Assembly (NCBI RefSeq): GCF_013348805.1
Contig: NZ_CP054690.1
Span: 5,332,001-5,396,000, forward strand
Source of the DNA: Rhodococcus sp. W8901
Lineage (GTDB): Bacteria > Actinomycetota > Actinomycetes > Mycobacteriales > Mycobacteriaceae
Reading direction: 5' to 3'
Length of the DNA: 64,000 nucleotides
The translations under genes were made by a program, and so were the position numbers. The notes beneath the pieces are model-generated. The model saw only the letters and a list, made by a program, of their open reading frames with translations. It had not been told where the DNA came from and ran no database searches. Shown piece after piece: positions 36,013 through 43,926 of this stretch; the stretch's first letter is position 1, and each line of letters begins with the position of its first letter.

Positions 36013-37226
36013 TTCGACGAGTCCTCCGCCGCGCCGGCAGTGCTGTTCTGGGCGTCGACATGATCGTCGGCGTGTTCCTCGCGCATCTCCTGCAGCGCCT
36101 GCACCAGGGTGTCGATCGTGATGAGCCCGACGAACTCGCCGCGCCGGCCGGTGACCGCCGCCGACGCGCTGCTCTGCACCAGCAGCGCCTCGAGCGCGTC
36201 CTGCAGCGTCGACTGCACCGACACCAGCTCGCCCACCGGTTCGCCGATGTCCTGCAACGACGCCGCCGACGCGAGCTGCGCCGGGGACACCCATCGCAGC
36301 GGTCGGTCGCGGTGGTCCAGGATCAGCCCCCAGTGGGCGTCCTGTTGCGCGAGCGCCCGGCGCAGGTCGGCCACGGAGCCGTCCCGGTACGCGGTGGGAC
36401 AGTCCGTCATCTCGACGTCCCGGACCCGGGTGAGCGTGAGCTGCTTGAGCGAGGCGTCCGCCCCCACGAACCCGGCGACCATGTCGTTGGCGGGATTCGC
36501 CAGGATCGCCTCGGGAGTGTCGTACTGCATGATGTGGGACTGACTGCCCAGCACGGCAATCCGATCGCCGAGCTTGACCGCCTCGTTGAAGTCGTGGGTG
36601 ACGAACACGATGGTCTTGCCGAGCTCGGACTGCAGGCGCATCAGCTCGTCCTGCAACAGCCCGCGCGTGATCGGATCCACGGCCCCGAACGGCTCGTCCA
36701 TCAGCAGCACCGGAGGGTCGGCGGCCAGGGCCCGGGCCACCCCGACACGTTGCTGCTGACCGCCGGAGAGCTGGCGCGGGAACCGGTCCCGATAGGTATC
36801 GGGATCGAGGCCCACCAGGTCGAGCATCTCGTCGGTGCGCTCGGCGATGCGCTTCCTGTCCCACCCGACCAGGCCCGGGACGGTGGCCACGTTCTTGGCC
36901 ACCGTGAGATGCGGGAACAGCCCGGCCTGCTGGATCGAGTAGCCGATCCCCCGCCGCAGCCGGTCCGGATCGATCGAATGGGTGTCGCGGCCGGCGATCG
37001 TGATGGTGCCCGACGTCGGCTCGATGAGCCGGTTGATCATCCGCATCGTGGTGGTCTTCCCGCAGCCCGACGGCCCCACGAACACGACGATCTCGCCGGC
37101 GGGAATGGTCATCGACACCCCGTCGACGGCGGCAACGCCCTGCCCGGGGTACTGCTTGACGACGTCGTCGAGCACGATCTCGACGCCCTTGCCGGTCTGT
37201 TCTTCGGCGGGTAGCAGTTCAGTCAC
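36009..37226 (-). CDS. ABC transporter ATP-binding protein with CBS domains (OpuCA/ProV type)
   Basis: 405 residues. Walker A GPSGCGKTT, Q-loop, signature LSGGQQQR, Walker B VLLMDEPFGA and switch His THD are complete within residues 1-240. The C-terminal part contains a CBS pair (MTDCPTAYRDGSVADLRRALAQQ, LVSVQSTLQDALEALL) that in OpuA-type importers senses ionic strength. Osmotic activation is inferred from that. GTG start at 37226 overlaps the upstream permease stop by 8 nt. Confidence 0.93.
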   Translation of the reverse strand: MTELLPAEEQTGKGVEIVLDDVVKQYPGQGVAAVDGVSMTIPAGEIVVFVGPSGCGKTTTMRMINRLIEPTSGTITIAGRDTHSIDPDRLRRGIGYSIQQAGLFPHLTVAKNVATVPGLVGWDRKRIAERTDEMLDLVGLDPDTYRDRFPRQLSGGQQQRVGVARALAADPPVLLMDEPFGAVDPITRGLLQDELMRLQSELGKTIVFVTHDFNEAVKLGDRIAVLGSQSHIMQYDTPEAILANPANDMVAGFVGADASLKQLTLTRVRDVEMTDCPTAYRDGSVADLRRALAQQDAHWGLILDHRDRPLRWVSPAQLASAASLQDIGEPVGELVSVQSTLQDALEALLVQSSASAAVTGRRGEFVGLITIDTLVQALQEMREEHADDHVDAQNSTAGAAEDSSK

Positions 37227-37875
37227 GGATCCCCCTGGAGGTGGTGAGGCGCCCGACGAGGACCAACAGTCCGTCGAGAACGAGCGCGAGAATGACGATG
37301 AGCACGGTTCCGGTGAGCGCCTGCGGCACCGCGGTGGGGCTGCCGACGCGGGACAACCCGGAGAAGATCAGGTTTCCCAGGCCCGGGCCCTTGGCGTAGG
37401 CCGCGATCGCGAGGATGCCCATCAGCATCTGGGTGCTGACCCGGATGCCGGCCAGGATCGACGGCCAGGCCAGCGGCAGTTCGATCCGGCCCAGGACGCG
37501 CAACCGGTTCATCCCCACCCCGCGGGCCGCGTCGGTGATCGCGGGATCGACCGACGCGAGGCCGATGATCGTGTTGCGGATGATCGGCAGCAGCGCGTAC
37601 AGCACCAGAGCCGTCACCGTGGGCGCGACGCCCAGCCCGAGAATCGGGATGAGCAGGCCCAACAGGGCGAACGACGGCAACGTCAGGATCGTGCTCGCCA
37701 AACCCGTCGCGACCGCCGACCCGATGGGACTCCGGTAGACGGCAATCCCGATCAGGACCGCGATGATCCCGGCGATGACCACCGACTGGACGACGGCACT
37801 GACGTGGAGGTACGAGTCCGTGAGCAGCTGCTGGCGCCGCTCGAACACGAAATCCCACAAGGTCTGGAAATCCAA
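37219..37875 (-). CDS. ABC transporter permease (betaine/choline type), first gene of operon
   Basis: About 218 residues, multiple membrane spans, EAA-like loop ASVDPAITDAARGVGMNRLRVLGRIELPLAWPSILAGIRVS. I chose TTG 37875 because GGGAG lies 7 nt upstream; GTG 37884 is an alternative, and the long upstream frame to 38142 crosses the next gene and is not coding. It heads the four-gene importer operon permease-ATPase-permease-binding protein. Confidence 0.88.
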   Translation of the reverse strand: MDFQTLWDFVFERRQQLLTDSYLHVSAVVQSVVIAGIIAVLIGIAVYRSPIGSAVATGLASTILTLPSFALLGLLIPILGLGVAPTVTALVLYALLPIIRNTIIGLASVDPAITDAARGVGMNRLRVLGRIELPLAWPSILAGIRVSTQMLMGILAIAAYAKGPGLGNLIFSGLSRVGSPTAVPQALTGTVLIVILALVLDGLLVLVGRLTTSRGIRD

Positions 37876-38020
37876 ACCGGGCACTCCCTTCTGCAACGCG
37901 GAAGGGCGGAAACGCCCACCCGGACAGTCCGAGCAGGCGTTTCCGTTTCGACGCCGCGCTGCGCTTGCCGTCCACATTGCCCCTATCGGGCGGATTCTGC
38001 ACGGCAATCGAGTCAGAGCG

Positions 38021-38425
38021 TCAGCGTTCGTGACCGAAGAGCAGTCCGCTGCGCGCGATCGGACGAACCGCGATCCGTACCAACGCCAGCGAACTGTCGT
38101 CCCCGGCCGACCGGTTCGAACCGATCCACCCGCAGCCGGCACAGCGGTGGATGATCACCCATTCGCCACCGTCACGCACGGTGATCGAGATGGGGTCCAT
38201 CCGGCCCCGACACGACGACGCGCGGTCGCCGGGTACGGTCCGGTCCACGTGCCGACTGCACAGACAGTGCGGACAATGGTTGCGATGAGCGGTGCCGGGC
38301 GCGCGCATCGGCACGTCCAGCCCGCACCCGACGCACCGGAACGACGAGCCGCGCCGCGCCGGGCCGTCCCTGTGCACCGGCTTGCCGCGTTGCCGTCGTC
38401 CGGCTCCGATGTTCCTGCGTGCCAT
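38021..38425 (-). CDS. RNHCP domain zinc-ribbon protein
   Basis: 134 residues with the family-naming motif HRNHCPHCLCSRHVD and two CxxC pairs (FRCVGCGLD; HRCAGCGWIGSNR), plus SITVRDGGEWVIIHRC. The arrangement suggests a treble-clef/zinc-ribbon fold. GGGAGGAG precedes the ATG at 38425. Function unknown. It lies directly downstream of a second, diverged copy. Confidence 0.85.
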   Translation of the reverse strand: MARRNIGAGRRQRGKPVHRDGPARRGSSFRCVGCGLDVPMRAPGTAHRNHCPHCLCSRHVDRTVPGDRASSCRGRMDPISITVRDGGEWVIIHRCAGCGWIGSNRSAGDDSSLALVRIAVRPIARSGLLFGHER

Positions 38426-38442
38426 TCGAACTCCTCCCCGCG

Positions 38443-38793
38443 CTACAACTGGGCGAGGTGCTCGAGCGGGAACGGCGGCTGCGCCAAGGGTTTCACCGCG
38501 ATCCGCACCAGCAGCAACTGGTTGTCGTCGCCGGCCACCGGGCTGGCCGACAACCGGTCGCAACCGGTGCAGCGATGGATCAGCATCCAGTCACCGTCGC
38601 GGAGCACGGCGATGGCGATCGGGTGGGTCCGCGAACCGCAGCGCTGCTCGGCGGTCGAGCCGTGCTTGCCCGCCAGGCAGTTCGGACAGTGCGTGCGCGG
38701 GCCCGCGTCCGGCGTCGCCCGGGACACGGCGAGTCCGCAGCGGATGCAGGTGAAGGTCGAGAGATGTGAAATTGGTGTGCCTCGATGGGACAC
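38443..38793 (-). CDS. RNHCP domain zinc-ribbon protein (paralogue)
   Basis: 116 residues: FTCIRCGLAV, RTHCPNCLAGKHGS, WMLIHRCTGCDRLSASPVAGDDNQLLLVRIAVKPLAQPPF. It aligns throughout with the neighbour at 38021-38425, including the C-terminal ALVRIAVRPIA-type end, so the pair arose by tandem duplication. GTG start at 38793 with GGAGGAG 8 nt upstream. The two are 17 bp apart and co-directional. Confidence 0.85.
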   Translation of the reverse strand: MSHRGTPISHLSTFTCIRCGLAVSRATPDAGPRTHCPNCLAGKHGSTAEQRCGSRTHPIAIAVLRDGDWMLIHRCTGCDRLSASPVAGDDNQLLLVRIAVKPLAQPPFPLEHLAQL

Positions 38794-39212
38794 GCGGATT
38801 CTCCTCCGTGAGATCGATTGAACGGCAGCGATTGCCGAGCATGTCGATCCCGCGAGAAGCTCACACCGGACGGAAGACCCGATGTCGTCGTCGGATCACC
38901 GGCCTGAGCAGTTCACGGGAGCGTGAAGGTACTCGGCGGTTGTCCGGGGCATAATTCACCACTTTCACCAGCGCAGGGACCGGCCGTGTGCCGGATGTCG
39001 TGAACCCTAGGTTCCCGTCGGTGGTGCCGCAATCGAATTATCGCGCTGCGGATGCGGTGTCACCGCACTGCAAGTGCGCCAGCGCTACCCGTGCATCGTC
39101 GATAGTCGGCGGACACCTCCGGCGGCACCGGAATCGCGCGGGGCCGGGTGTAGTTGCGGACCCGGCCGCCGTCGGGATCGTCGAAGCGGGCGCCGACCAC
39201 CACCACCGGGTA
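38794..39212. other. Intergenic region without clear gene; small dyad
   Basis: Holds the promoter of the RNHCP pair and no credible intact gene. GAACC-CTA-GGTTC (39002-39014) is a perfect 5-bp-arm inverted repeat of TetR-operator type, upstream of the TetR fragment. The region shows no helix-turn-helix coding in any frame. Confidence 0.45.
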
Positions 39213-39467
39213 CGCGGCGACGACGAACCGGTGGCGACACTCGAACGCGAATGGGCCGAGGTCGCCGAACTGTGGCGCACCAGCCTCGAGCAGCGGCGCA
39301 CGGTCCAGCAGCACCTCATGGAGGCACTCGCCGGCAAGGCCGTCGACGTGGCACTGGTCCTGCTCAGCCCGGAGACCTACACGCGAATGGTCTTCGACAG
39401 CGACTGGTCGCCCGAACGGTACGAGCGATGGGTGCACGACACAGTGTCGGCCGCAGCCGGGATCTGA
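39213..39467 (+). pseudogene. TetR-family regulator, C-terminal fragment
   Basis: The frame ending at TGA 39467 encodes EPVATLEREWAEVAELWRTSL, then ALVLLSPETYTRMVFDSDWSPERYERWVHDTV, the characteristic end of one TetR subgroup. The upstream continuation to 38988 is arginine- and histidine-rich without the N-terminal DNA-binding domain, so this looks like a decayed regulator retaining only its dimerisation end. Confidence 0.5.
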
Positions 39468-39502
39468 TCGGAATTCCGAGGGGCGAGAGTTAGTCTCGGG
39501 CG

Positions 39503-39739
39503 ATGACCACCCAGAAGTCCGATTCGATCCTGACCCGCGTATCACCGACCCAGTGGGCCGCGCTCGCGCTCGCCGTCCTCGCGATCATCTTCGTCGCCCA
39601 GAATCGGCACGACGTATCGATCTCGCTGTTCTTCATCTCGGTGACGGCGCCGCTGTGGTTGACGCTGCTCGTCATCTTCGCGATCGGGTGGCTCGTGGGG
39701 ATGCTCACCACGCGGCGGCGCAAGTCGTCGAAGGGCTGA
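39503..39739 (+). CDS. LapA/DUF1049 small membrane protein
   Basis: 78 residues with two transmembrane helices (WAALALAVLAIIFVAQN; WLTLLVIFAIGWLVGML), the VAQN motif and a basic RRRKSSKG tail, matching LapA family proteins of lipopolysaccharide-type assembly nomenclature; in actinobacteria the role is unknown. ATG 39503. Confidence 0.85.
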   Translation: MTTQKSDSILTRVSPTQWAALALAVLAIIFVAQNRHDVSISLFFISVTAPLWLTLLVIFAIGWLVGMLTTRRRKSSKG

Positions 39740-39784
39740 CCTCGGACTGCGATCGTCCCGACGCCCGGACAGCACCGTGCGAAG

Positions 39785-40606
39785 TCAGCGTCGACGGCTG
39801 AACCACCCCCGCTTGCGTTTGCTCCGGTCGGCATCGAACTTCAGGCGGAGGACGGTCCGGTCGGGGTCGAAGGCGCTCGGGGAGTGGTCGACGACGATCT
39901 CGGCGGCTTCGGTGGTGCCGATCGTGTCGCCGTCGTTGATGACGGGTCCTTGCTCGACAAGGTACGAGGCGATGCTCGTGAGGCGGTCGAAGGTGTCCTC
40001 GGCGGACTCGGGGGTCTCCGGGATTTCGACGTCCGGGAGGCCGAGCATGTCGAGACCCCGTGTGTGGCCGGTCATCACGCCGTCCGGGCGCTCACCGATG
40101 TTGATCGCGACCCATGCAAGCAACGACGGCTCGGGCAGCGTGTCCAGCATGAGATCGCGGAACAACGCCGGCAGGACGACGTGATCGGCACTGCCGAAGT
40201 ACACAGCGCGAACGGTGTCGGTGAGCGCGATGATCGACGCAACGACGCGGGACAACAACACGGCGTCCGCGATCGCGTCCTCGTGTCCGTCCCCTCGGCC
40301 GAGGACAGTGACAATCGTGTGTGCCGAGTAGTCCGCCGGCGCGGGTACCTCGTTCGGCCACAGGCGGCTGTGCTCGACGATCTCGGCGACGTCGTCACCC
40401 GCCGGGGACGGGACCGTCAGCAACGCGATCATCTTGCCGTCCAGGTCGAGACACATCGGCGCATCACGGTCGGCGGACTCGTCCCCGCCGACGGCCAGCC
40501 CGGAGAAGTCGACGTCGGGCCAGTCCAGCTGCAGTTGCGCAGCCAGGGCTCCTTCGGTGACATCGGCGTCGAGTCGGTCCTGGAACAGCATCGCGAGCGT
40601 GGGCAT
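39785..40606 (-). CDS. DUF4261 domain protein
   Basis: 273 residues. The segments MCLDLDGKMIALLTVPSPAGDDVAEIVEHSRLWPNE, HTIVTVLG, and LPEPSLLAWVAINIGERPDGVMTGHTRGLDMLGLPDVEIPETP follow DUF4261. The last 20 residues are strongly basic (DRSKRKRGWFSRRR). GGGGGAG precedes the ATG at 40606. No function is known and the context is not informative. Confidence 0.82.
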   Translation of the reverse strand: MPTLAMLFQDRLDADVTEGALAAQLQLDWPDVDFSGLAVGGDESADRDAPMCLDLDGKMIALLTVPSPAGDDVAEIVEHSRLWPNEVPAPADYSAHTIVTVLGRGDGHEDAIADAVLLSRVVASIIALTDTVRAVYFGSADHVVLPALFRDLMLDTLPEPSLLAWVAINIGERPDGVMTGHTRGLDMLGLPDVEIPETPESAEDTFDRLTSIASYLVEQGPVINDGDTIGTTEAAEIVVDHSPSAFDPDRTVLRLKFDADRSKRKRGWFSRRR

Positions 40607-40708
40607 GACTCCCCCTCAGGCTTGGTCGTGTAGCGCGATCGGTCACCTCGCCGGGTGCTTCCGGTGTCCGGTTCGCGCGTTACACCCTATCGGGCAACCG
40701 GACAGGGC

Positions 40709-41332
40709 CTAGGTTGGGCGCACCCCGTCCAGTACCAGCCGAACCAGGTACTCGACGAGGTCGGCCTCGCTCCACGACGGCCGCGTGAGGATCAGCATCG
40801 TGACGGCTCCGCGCAGGGTGTCGAGCACCGCACCGCCGTCCACGTCGGCGCGTACCTCTCCGGAATCGATTGCGCGACGGAACACCTCGACGTACCGGGC
40901 CCGTACCGGCTCGATGAACCGGCGTTCGGCGGCCTCCTGCAACGCCGGGTCGGCGACCATGTCTCCGATGAGTCCGGGCAGCCCCCGGCGGTACTGGGGC
41001 AGGGCGTGCAGCGCCACCATGTCCCGCACCATGGCGGTGAACGTCTCCGCGAAGGTCGCGTCGGCGGGAACCGCACGCGCCGAGAGCGGTTCGGCACGGA
41101 ACAGCACCTCCTGCACCAGTGCCGCCTTGGAGCCCCACCACTGGTAGAGCAGCGGCCGCCCGACGCCGGCCCGCCGGGCCACCGCCGCGAGGGTGAGCGC
41201 CTCGTAGCCGTCGTCGATCAGCAACTCGGTGGCGGCGGCGAGCACCGCACGATGCCGCTCGCGGTCGCGGGGACGACCCCGCCCCGCACCTGTCTCGCCC
41301 ACTCGACACTCCTCCACCGGATCTACTGACAA
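40709..41332 (-). CDS. TetR/AcrR family transcriptional regulator
   Basis: 207 residues. The N-terminal HTH (HRAVLAAATELLIDDGYEALTLAAVARRAGVGRPLLYQWWGSKAALVQEV) is complete, followed by a TetR_C-type ligand domain. It is divergent from the enoyl-CoA hydratase operon; the dyad at 41338-41352 between them is the likely operator, so it probably represses that operon and itself. Confidence 0.92.
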   Translation of the reverse strand: MSVDPVEECRVGETGAGRGRPRDRERHRAVLAAATELLIDDGYEALTLAAVARRAGVGRPLLYQWWGSKAALVQEVLFRAEPLSARAVPADATFAETFTAMVRDMVALHALPQYRRGLPGLIGDMVADPALQEAAERRFIEPVRARYVEVFRRAIDSGEVRADVDGGAVLDTLRGAVTMLILTRPSWSEADLVEYLVRLVLDGVRPT

Positions 41333-41337
41333 ATAAT

Positions 41338-41352
41338 CTTACGTCGTGTAAG
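41338..41352. promoter_or_regulatory. Candidate TetR operator
   Basis: CTTAC-GTCGT-GTAAG is a perfect inverted repeat in the short AT-rich gap between the TetR gene and the enoyl-CoA hydratase gene, 6 bp from the TetR start. Confidence 0.55.
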
Positions 41353-41400
41353 GGTAATAGTCGGACACCTCACGTCCGGTCCGAACGAAGCGGAGCCCGA

Positions 41401-42219
41401 ATGCCTTTGATCGACGTTTCCCGGCCCAACCCGGCCGTCACGGTGCTCACCCTCAACCGCCCCGAGCGGCTCAACGCGCTCAGCTACGCCCTCGTCGAGG
41501 AACTGCACGCCGCGCTCACCGAGCTCGAGTACGACAACTCGTGCCGCGTCGTGATCCTCACCGGGGCGGGACGCGGCTTCAGCGCCGGCCTGGACCTCAA
41601 GGACTCGACGCACGTGGCGCCCACCGCAGCCGGACTCACCGGACCCGCGGCCGGGATGCGCACCCAGGAGTACATCGCCTCGCTGGTCCCCCGTCTGCAA
41701 CGGCTCCCGCAGACGGTGATCGCGGCGGTCAACGGGCCCGCCTTCGGTGGCGGTCTGGCTCTGGCCGCGGCGTGCGACCTGCGGATCGCCGGGGCGTCGG
41801 CGCGCTTCGGGGTGCAGTTCGTCAAGGTCGGAGTCTCCGGCTGCGACATCGGCATCAGCTACACGCTGCCACGGCTGATAGGCGCGGGACGTGCCACCGA
41901 ACTGATCACCACGGCACGGGAGTTCGACGCCACGGAGGCCGAGCGCATCGGATTCGTCACGCGCATCGCGCCCGACGACGAACTGCTCGACGCGGCCCTC
42001 GAACTCGCGCGGACGCTCTGCAACCACAGCCCGTTCGCCCTGTCCATGACCAAGCAGGTCCTCGCCGCGAACTCGTCGGCGGGCAGCGTCGACGCGGCGA
42101 TCGCACTCGAGAACCGCACCCAGATCCTGGCCGGCACCGGCGGCGAGTTCGCCGAGGCCGCAGCCGCATTCATCGAACGCAGACAGCCCGCCTGGGTGGA
42201 CACAGGAGACCGACCGTGA
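41401..42219 (+). CDS. Enoyl-CoA hydratase/isomerase family protein
   Basis: 272-residue crotonase-fold enzyme. The oxyanion-hole segments GAGRGFSAGLDLKD and AVNGPAFGGGLALAAACDLRIA are intact. At the catalytic positions the sequence is GVSGCDIGISYTLPRLIG, where classical hydratases often have two Glu; Asp in GCDIG suggests a variant such as an isomerase or ring-opening member. GGAG precedes ATG 41401. It is translationally coupled to the next SDR. Confidence 0.88.
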   Translation: MPLIDVSRPNPAVTVLTLNRPERLNALSYALVEELHAALTELEYDNSCRVVILTGAGRGFSAGLDLKDSTHVAPTAAGLTGPAAGMRTQEYIASLVPRLQRLPQTVIAAVNGPAFGGGLALAAACDLRIAGASARFGVQFVKVGVSGCDIGISYTLPRLIGAGRATELITTAREFDATEAERIGFVTRIAPDDELLDAALELARTLCNHSPFALSMTKQVLAANSSAGSVDAAIALENRTQILAGTGGEFAEAAAAFIERRQPAWVDTGDRP

Positions 42220-42986
42220 ATCGCGACAAACTGAATCGCCTCTTCGACCTCACCGGCCGTACCGCCGTCGTCACCGGTGGCACCCGCGGCATCGGGCTCG
42301 TCCTCGCCGAGGCCTACGTGGCCGCGGGCGCGAACGTGGTGGTGGCCAGCCGCAAGGCGGAGGCGTGCGCGCGCGCCGTACAGCATCTGAAGGACATGGG
42401 CGGCAACGCACTCGGGGTGCCCACCCATCTCGGCGAACTGGACGACCTCTCGACGCTGGTCGATCGTTCGGTCGACACCTTCGGAGGGATCGACATCCTC
42501 GTCAACGCGGCCGCGAACCCGCTCACGCAGCCGCTGGGAGCGTTCACGCCCGACGCGTGGACCAAGTCCTACGACGTCAACCTGCGCGGCCCGGTGTTCC
42601 TCACCCAGGCCGCACTGCCGCACCTCGAGGCCAGCCCGCACGCGGCCGTCCTCAACGTGATCTCGGTGGGCGCGTTCATGTTCTCGCCGGGCGTCGCGAT
42701 GTACGCGGGTGCCAAGAGCGCCCTGCTGTCGTTCACCCGGTCGATGGCGGCGGACTTCGCGCCCCGCGGGATCCGGGTCAATGCGCTCGCCCCCGGATCC
42801 GTCGACACCGACATGGTCCGCAACAATCCGCCCGAGGCCATCGAGGCGATGCGCACGATATCGCTGCAGAAGCGGATCGCCGAGCCCGACGAGATGGTCG
42901 GTCCCGCACTGCTCCTCACGTCCGATGCCGGCAGCTACATCACCGGGCAGGTGATCATCGCGGACGGCGGAACCGTCGTGCACTGA
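42216..42986 (+). CDS. SDR family oxidoreductase
   Basis: 256-residue classical short-chain dehydrogenase: GGTRGIG cofactor motif near 19-25, NAAAN, Ser in NVISVGA and YAGAK catalytic Tyr/Lys near 162-166; C-terminal ITGQVIIADGG. The GTG start overlaps the hydratase stop (GTGA) with AGGAG upstream. With the hydratase it likely carries out hydration then oxidation of a CoA thioester. Confidence 0.9.
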   Translation: MNRDKLNRLFDLTGRTAVVTGGTRGIGLVLAEAYVAAGANVVVASRKAEACARAVQHLKDMGGNALGVPTHLGELDDLSTLVDRSVDTFGGIDILVNAAANPLTQPLGAFTPDAWTKSYDVNLRGPVFLTQAALPHLEASPHAAVLNVISVGAFMFSPGVAMYAGAKSALLSFTRSMAADFAPRGIRVNALAPGSVDTDMVRNNPPEAIEAMRTISLQKRIAEPDEMVGPALLLTSDAGSYITGQVIIADGGTVVH

Positions 42987-43050
42987 CCCGGAGTGTGACC
43001 CGTACCACTGAGCGAGAAGCGTCCTTCACATCCCCACCCCGACGCGAGAT

Positions 43051-43089
43051 GGTCTGCCTCGAACCGGACAGTCCGGTTCGAGGCAGACC
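43051..43089. terminator. 19-bp perfect palindrome between operons
   Basis: GGTCTGCCTCGAACCGGAC (43051-43069) is followed after one A by its exact complement (43071-43089). It stands 64 bp after the previous stop and 11 bp before the next start codon, so it may terminate the upstream operon, or lie in the leader of the downstream SDR mRNA. Confidence 0.6.
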
Positions 43090-43100
43090 TCGGAGGACGC

Positions 43101-43889
43101 ATGGCACGGCTCGACGGCAAGATCGCGATCATCACGGGCGCAGCGCAGGGCATGGGCGCCGCGACGGCCCGCCTCTTCGTCGCGGAGGGCGCTCGTGTCG
43201 CGCTCGGCGACGTGCTAGAGGACAAGGGCCGCGCGCTGGCCGAGGAACTGGGCGACGCGACGTTCTTCGCGCCCCTCGACGTGAGCAGCGAGGCGTCGTG
43301 GACCGCATTCGCCGACCAAACGGTCGAACGATTCGGCGGCCTGGACATTCTGGTCAACAACGCCGGCGTCATGCACTGGTCCCCGATCGAGGACATCGAC
43401 GTCGCGAAGACCGAGCGCCTGCTGGACATCAACGTCCTCGGAAACCTGCTGGGCGCCAAGACCGTCGTTCCGACGATGAAGCGCGCCGGTCGCGGCGTGA
43501 TCGTCAACATCTCGTCGGTGGACGGCCTGCGCGGCGTCAACGGGCTCGCCGCCTACACCGCCAGCAAGTGGGCGGTCCGCGGGCTCACGAAGGCGCTCGC
43601 CTACGAACTCGGCCCGGCCGGCATCCGGGTGTGCTCGGTGCACCCGGGCGGGGTGGACACCACGCTCGGCAATCCCGGCGGCCTCCGCGGCGACGACCTG
43701 CAGAGCAAGTACACCGGTGTGCCGCTGCAGCGCATCGGCGAATCCGAGGACATCGCGCGGGCCACCCTGTTCGTCGCGAGCGACGAGGCGTCGTACATCT
43801 CGGGCGCCGAACTGGCCGTCGACGGCGGCTGGTCGGCGGGCACCTACTACCCGGGTCTGCCGGGCACCCCGGCGGCGCTGCTCCCCTGA
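43101..43889 (+). CDS. SDR family oxidoreductase (hydroxysteroid-dehydrogenase-like)
   Basis: 262 residues: TGAAQGMGAATARLF cofactor motif, NNAG at about 88, NISSVDG and YTASKWAVRGLTK. The TGAAQGMG and GLRGDDLQSKYTGVPLQRIGE segments resemble 3-alpha/20-beta- and 3-beta-hydroxysteroid dehydrogenases of actinomycetes. The steroid link is by resemblance. CGGAGG lies just upstream of ATG 43101, immediately after the 39-bp palindrome. Confidence 0.88.
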   Translation: MARLDGKIAIITGAAQGMGAATARLFVAEGARVALGDVLEDKGRALAEELGDATFFAPLDVSSEASWTAFADQTVERFGGLDILVNNAGVMHWSPIEDIDVAKTERLLDINVLGNLLGAKTVVPTMKRAGRGVIVNISSVDGLRGVNGLAAYTASKWAVRGLTKALAYELGPAGIRVCSVHPGGVDTTLGNPGGLRGDDLQSKYTGVPLQRIGESEDIARATLFVASDEASYISGAELAVDGGWSAGTYYPGLPGTPAALLP

Positions 43890-43926
43890 CGTACCGGTGG
43901 CCGCCGCCCGCCCGGCGGCGGCCACA

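Noticed and set aside
37885-38142. N-terminal extension of the first ABC permease
   Set aside because: Crosses the next gene's coding sequence and lacks permease similarity.
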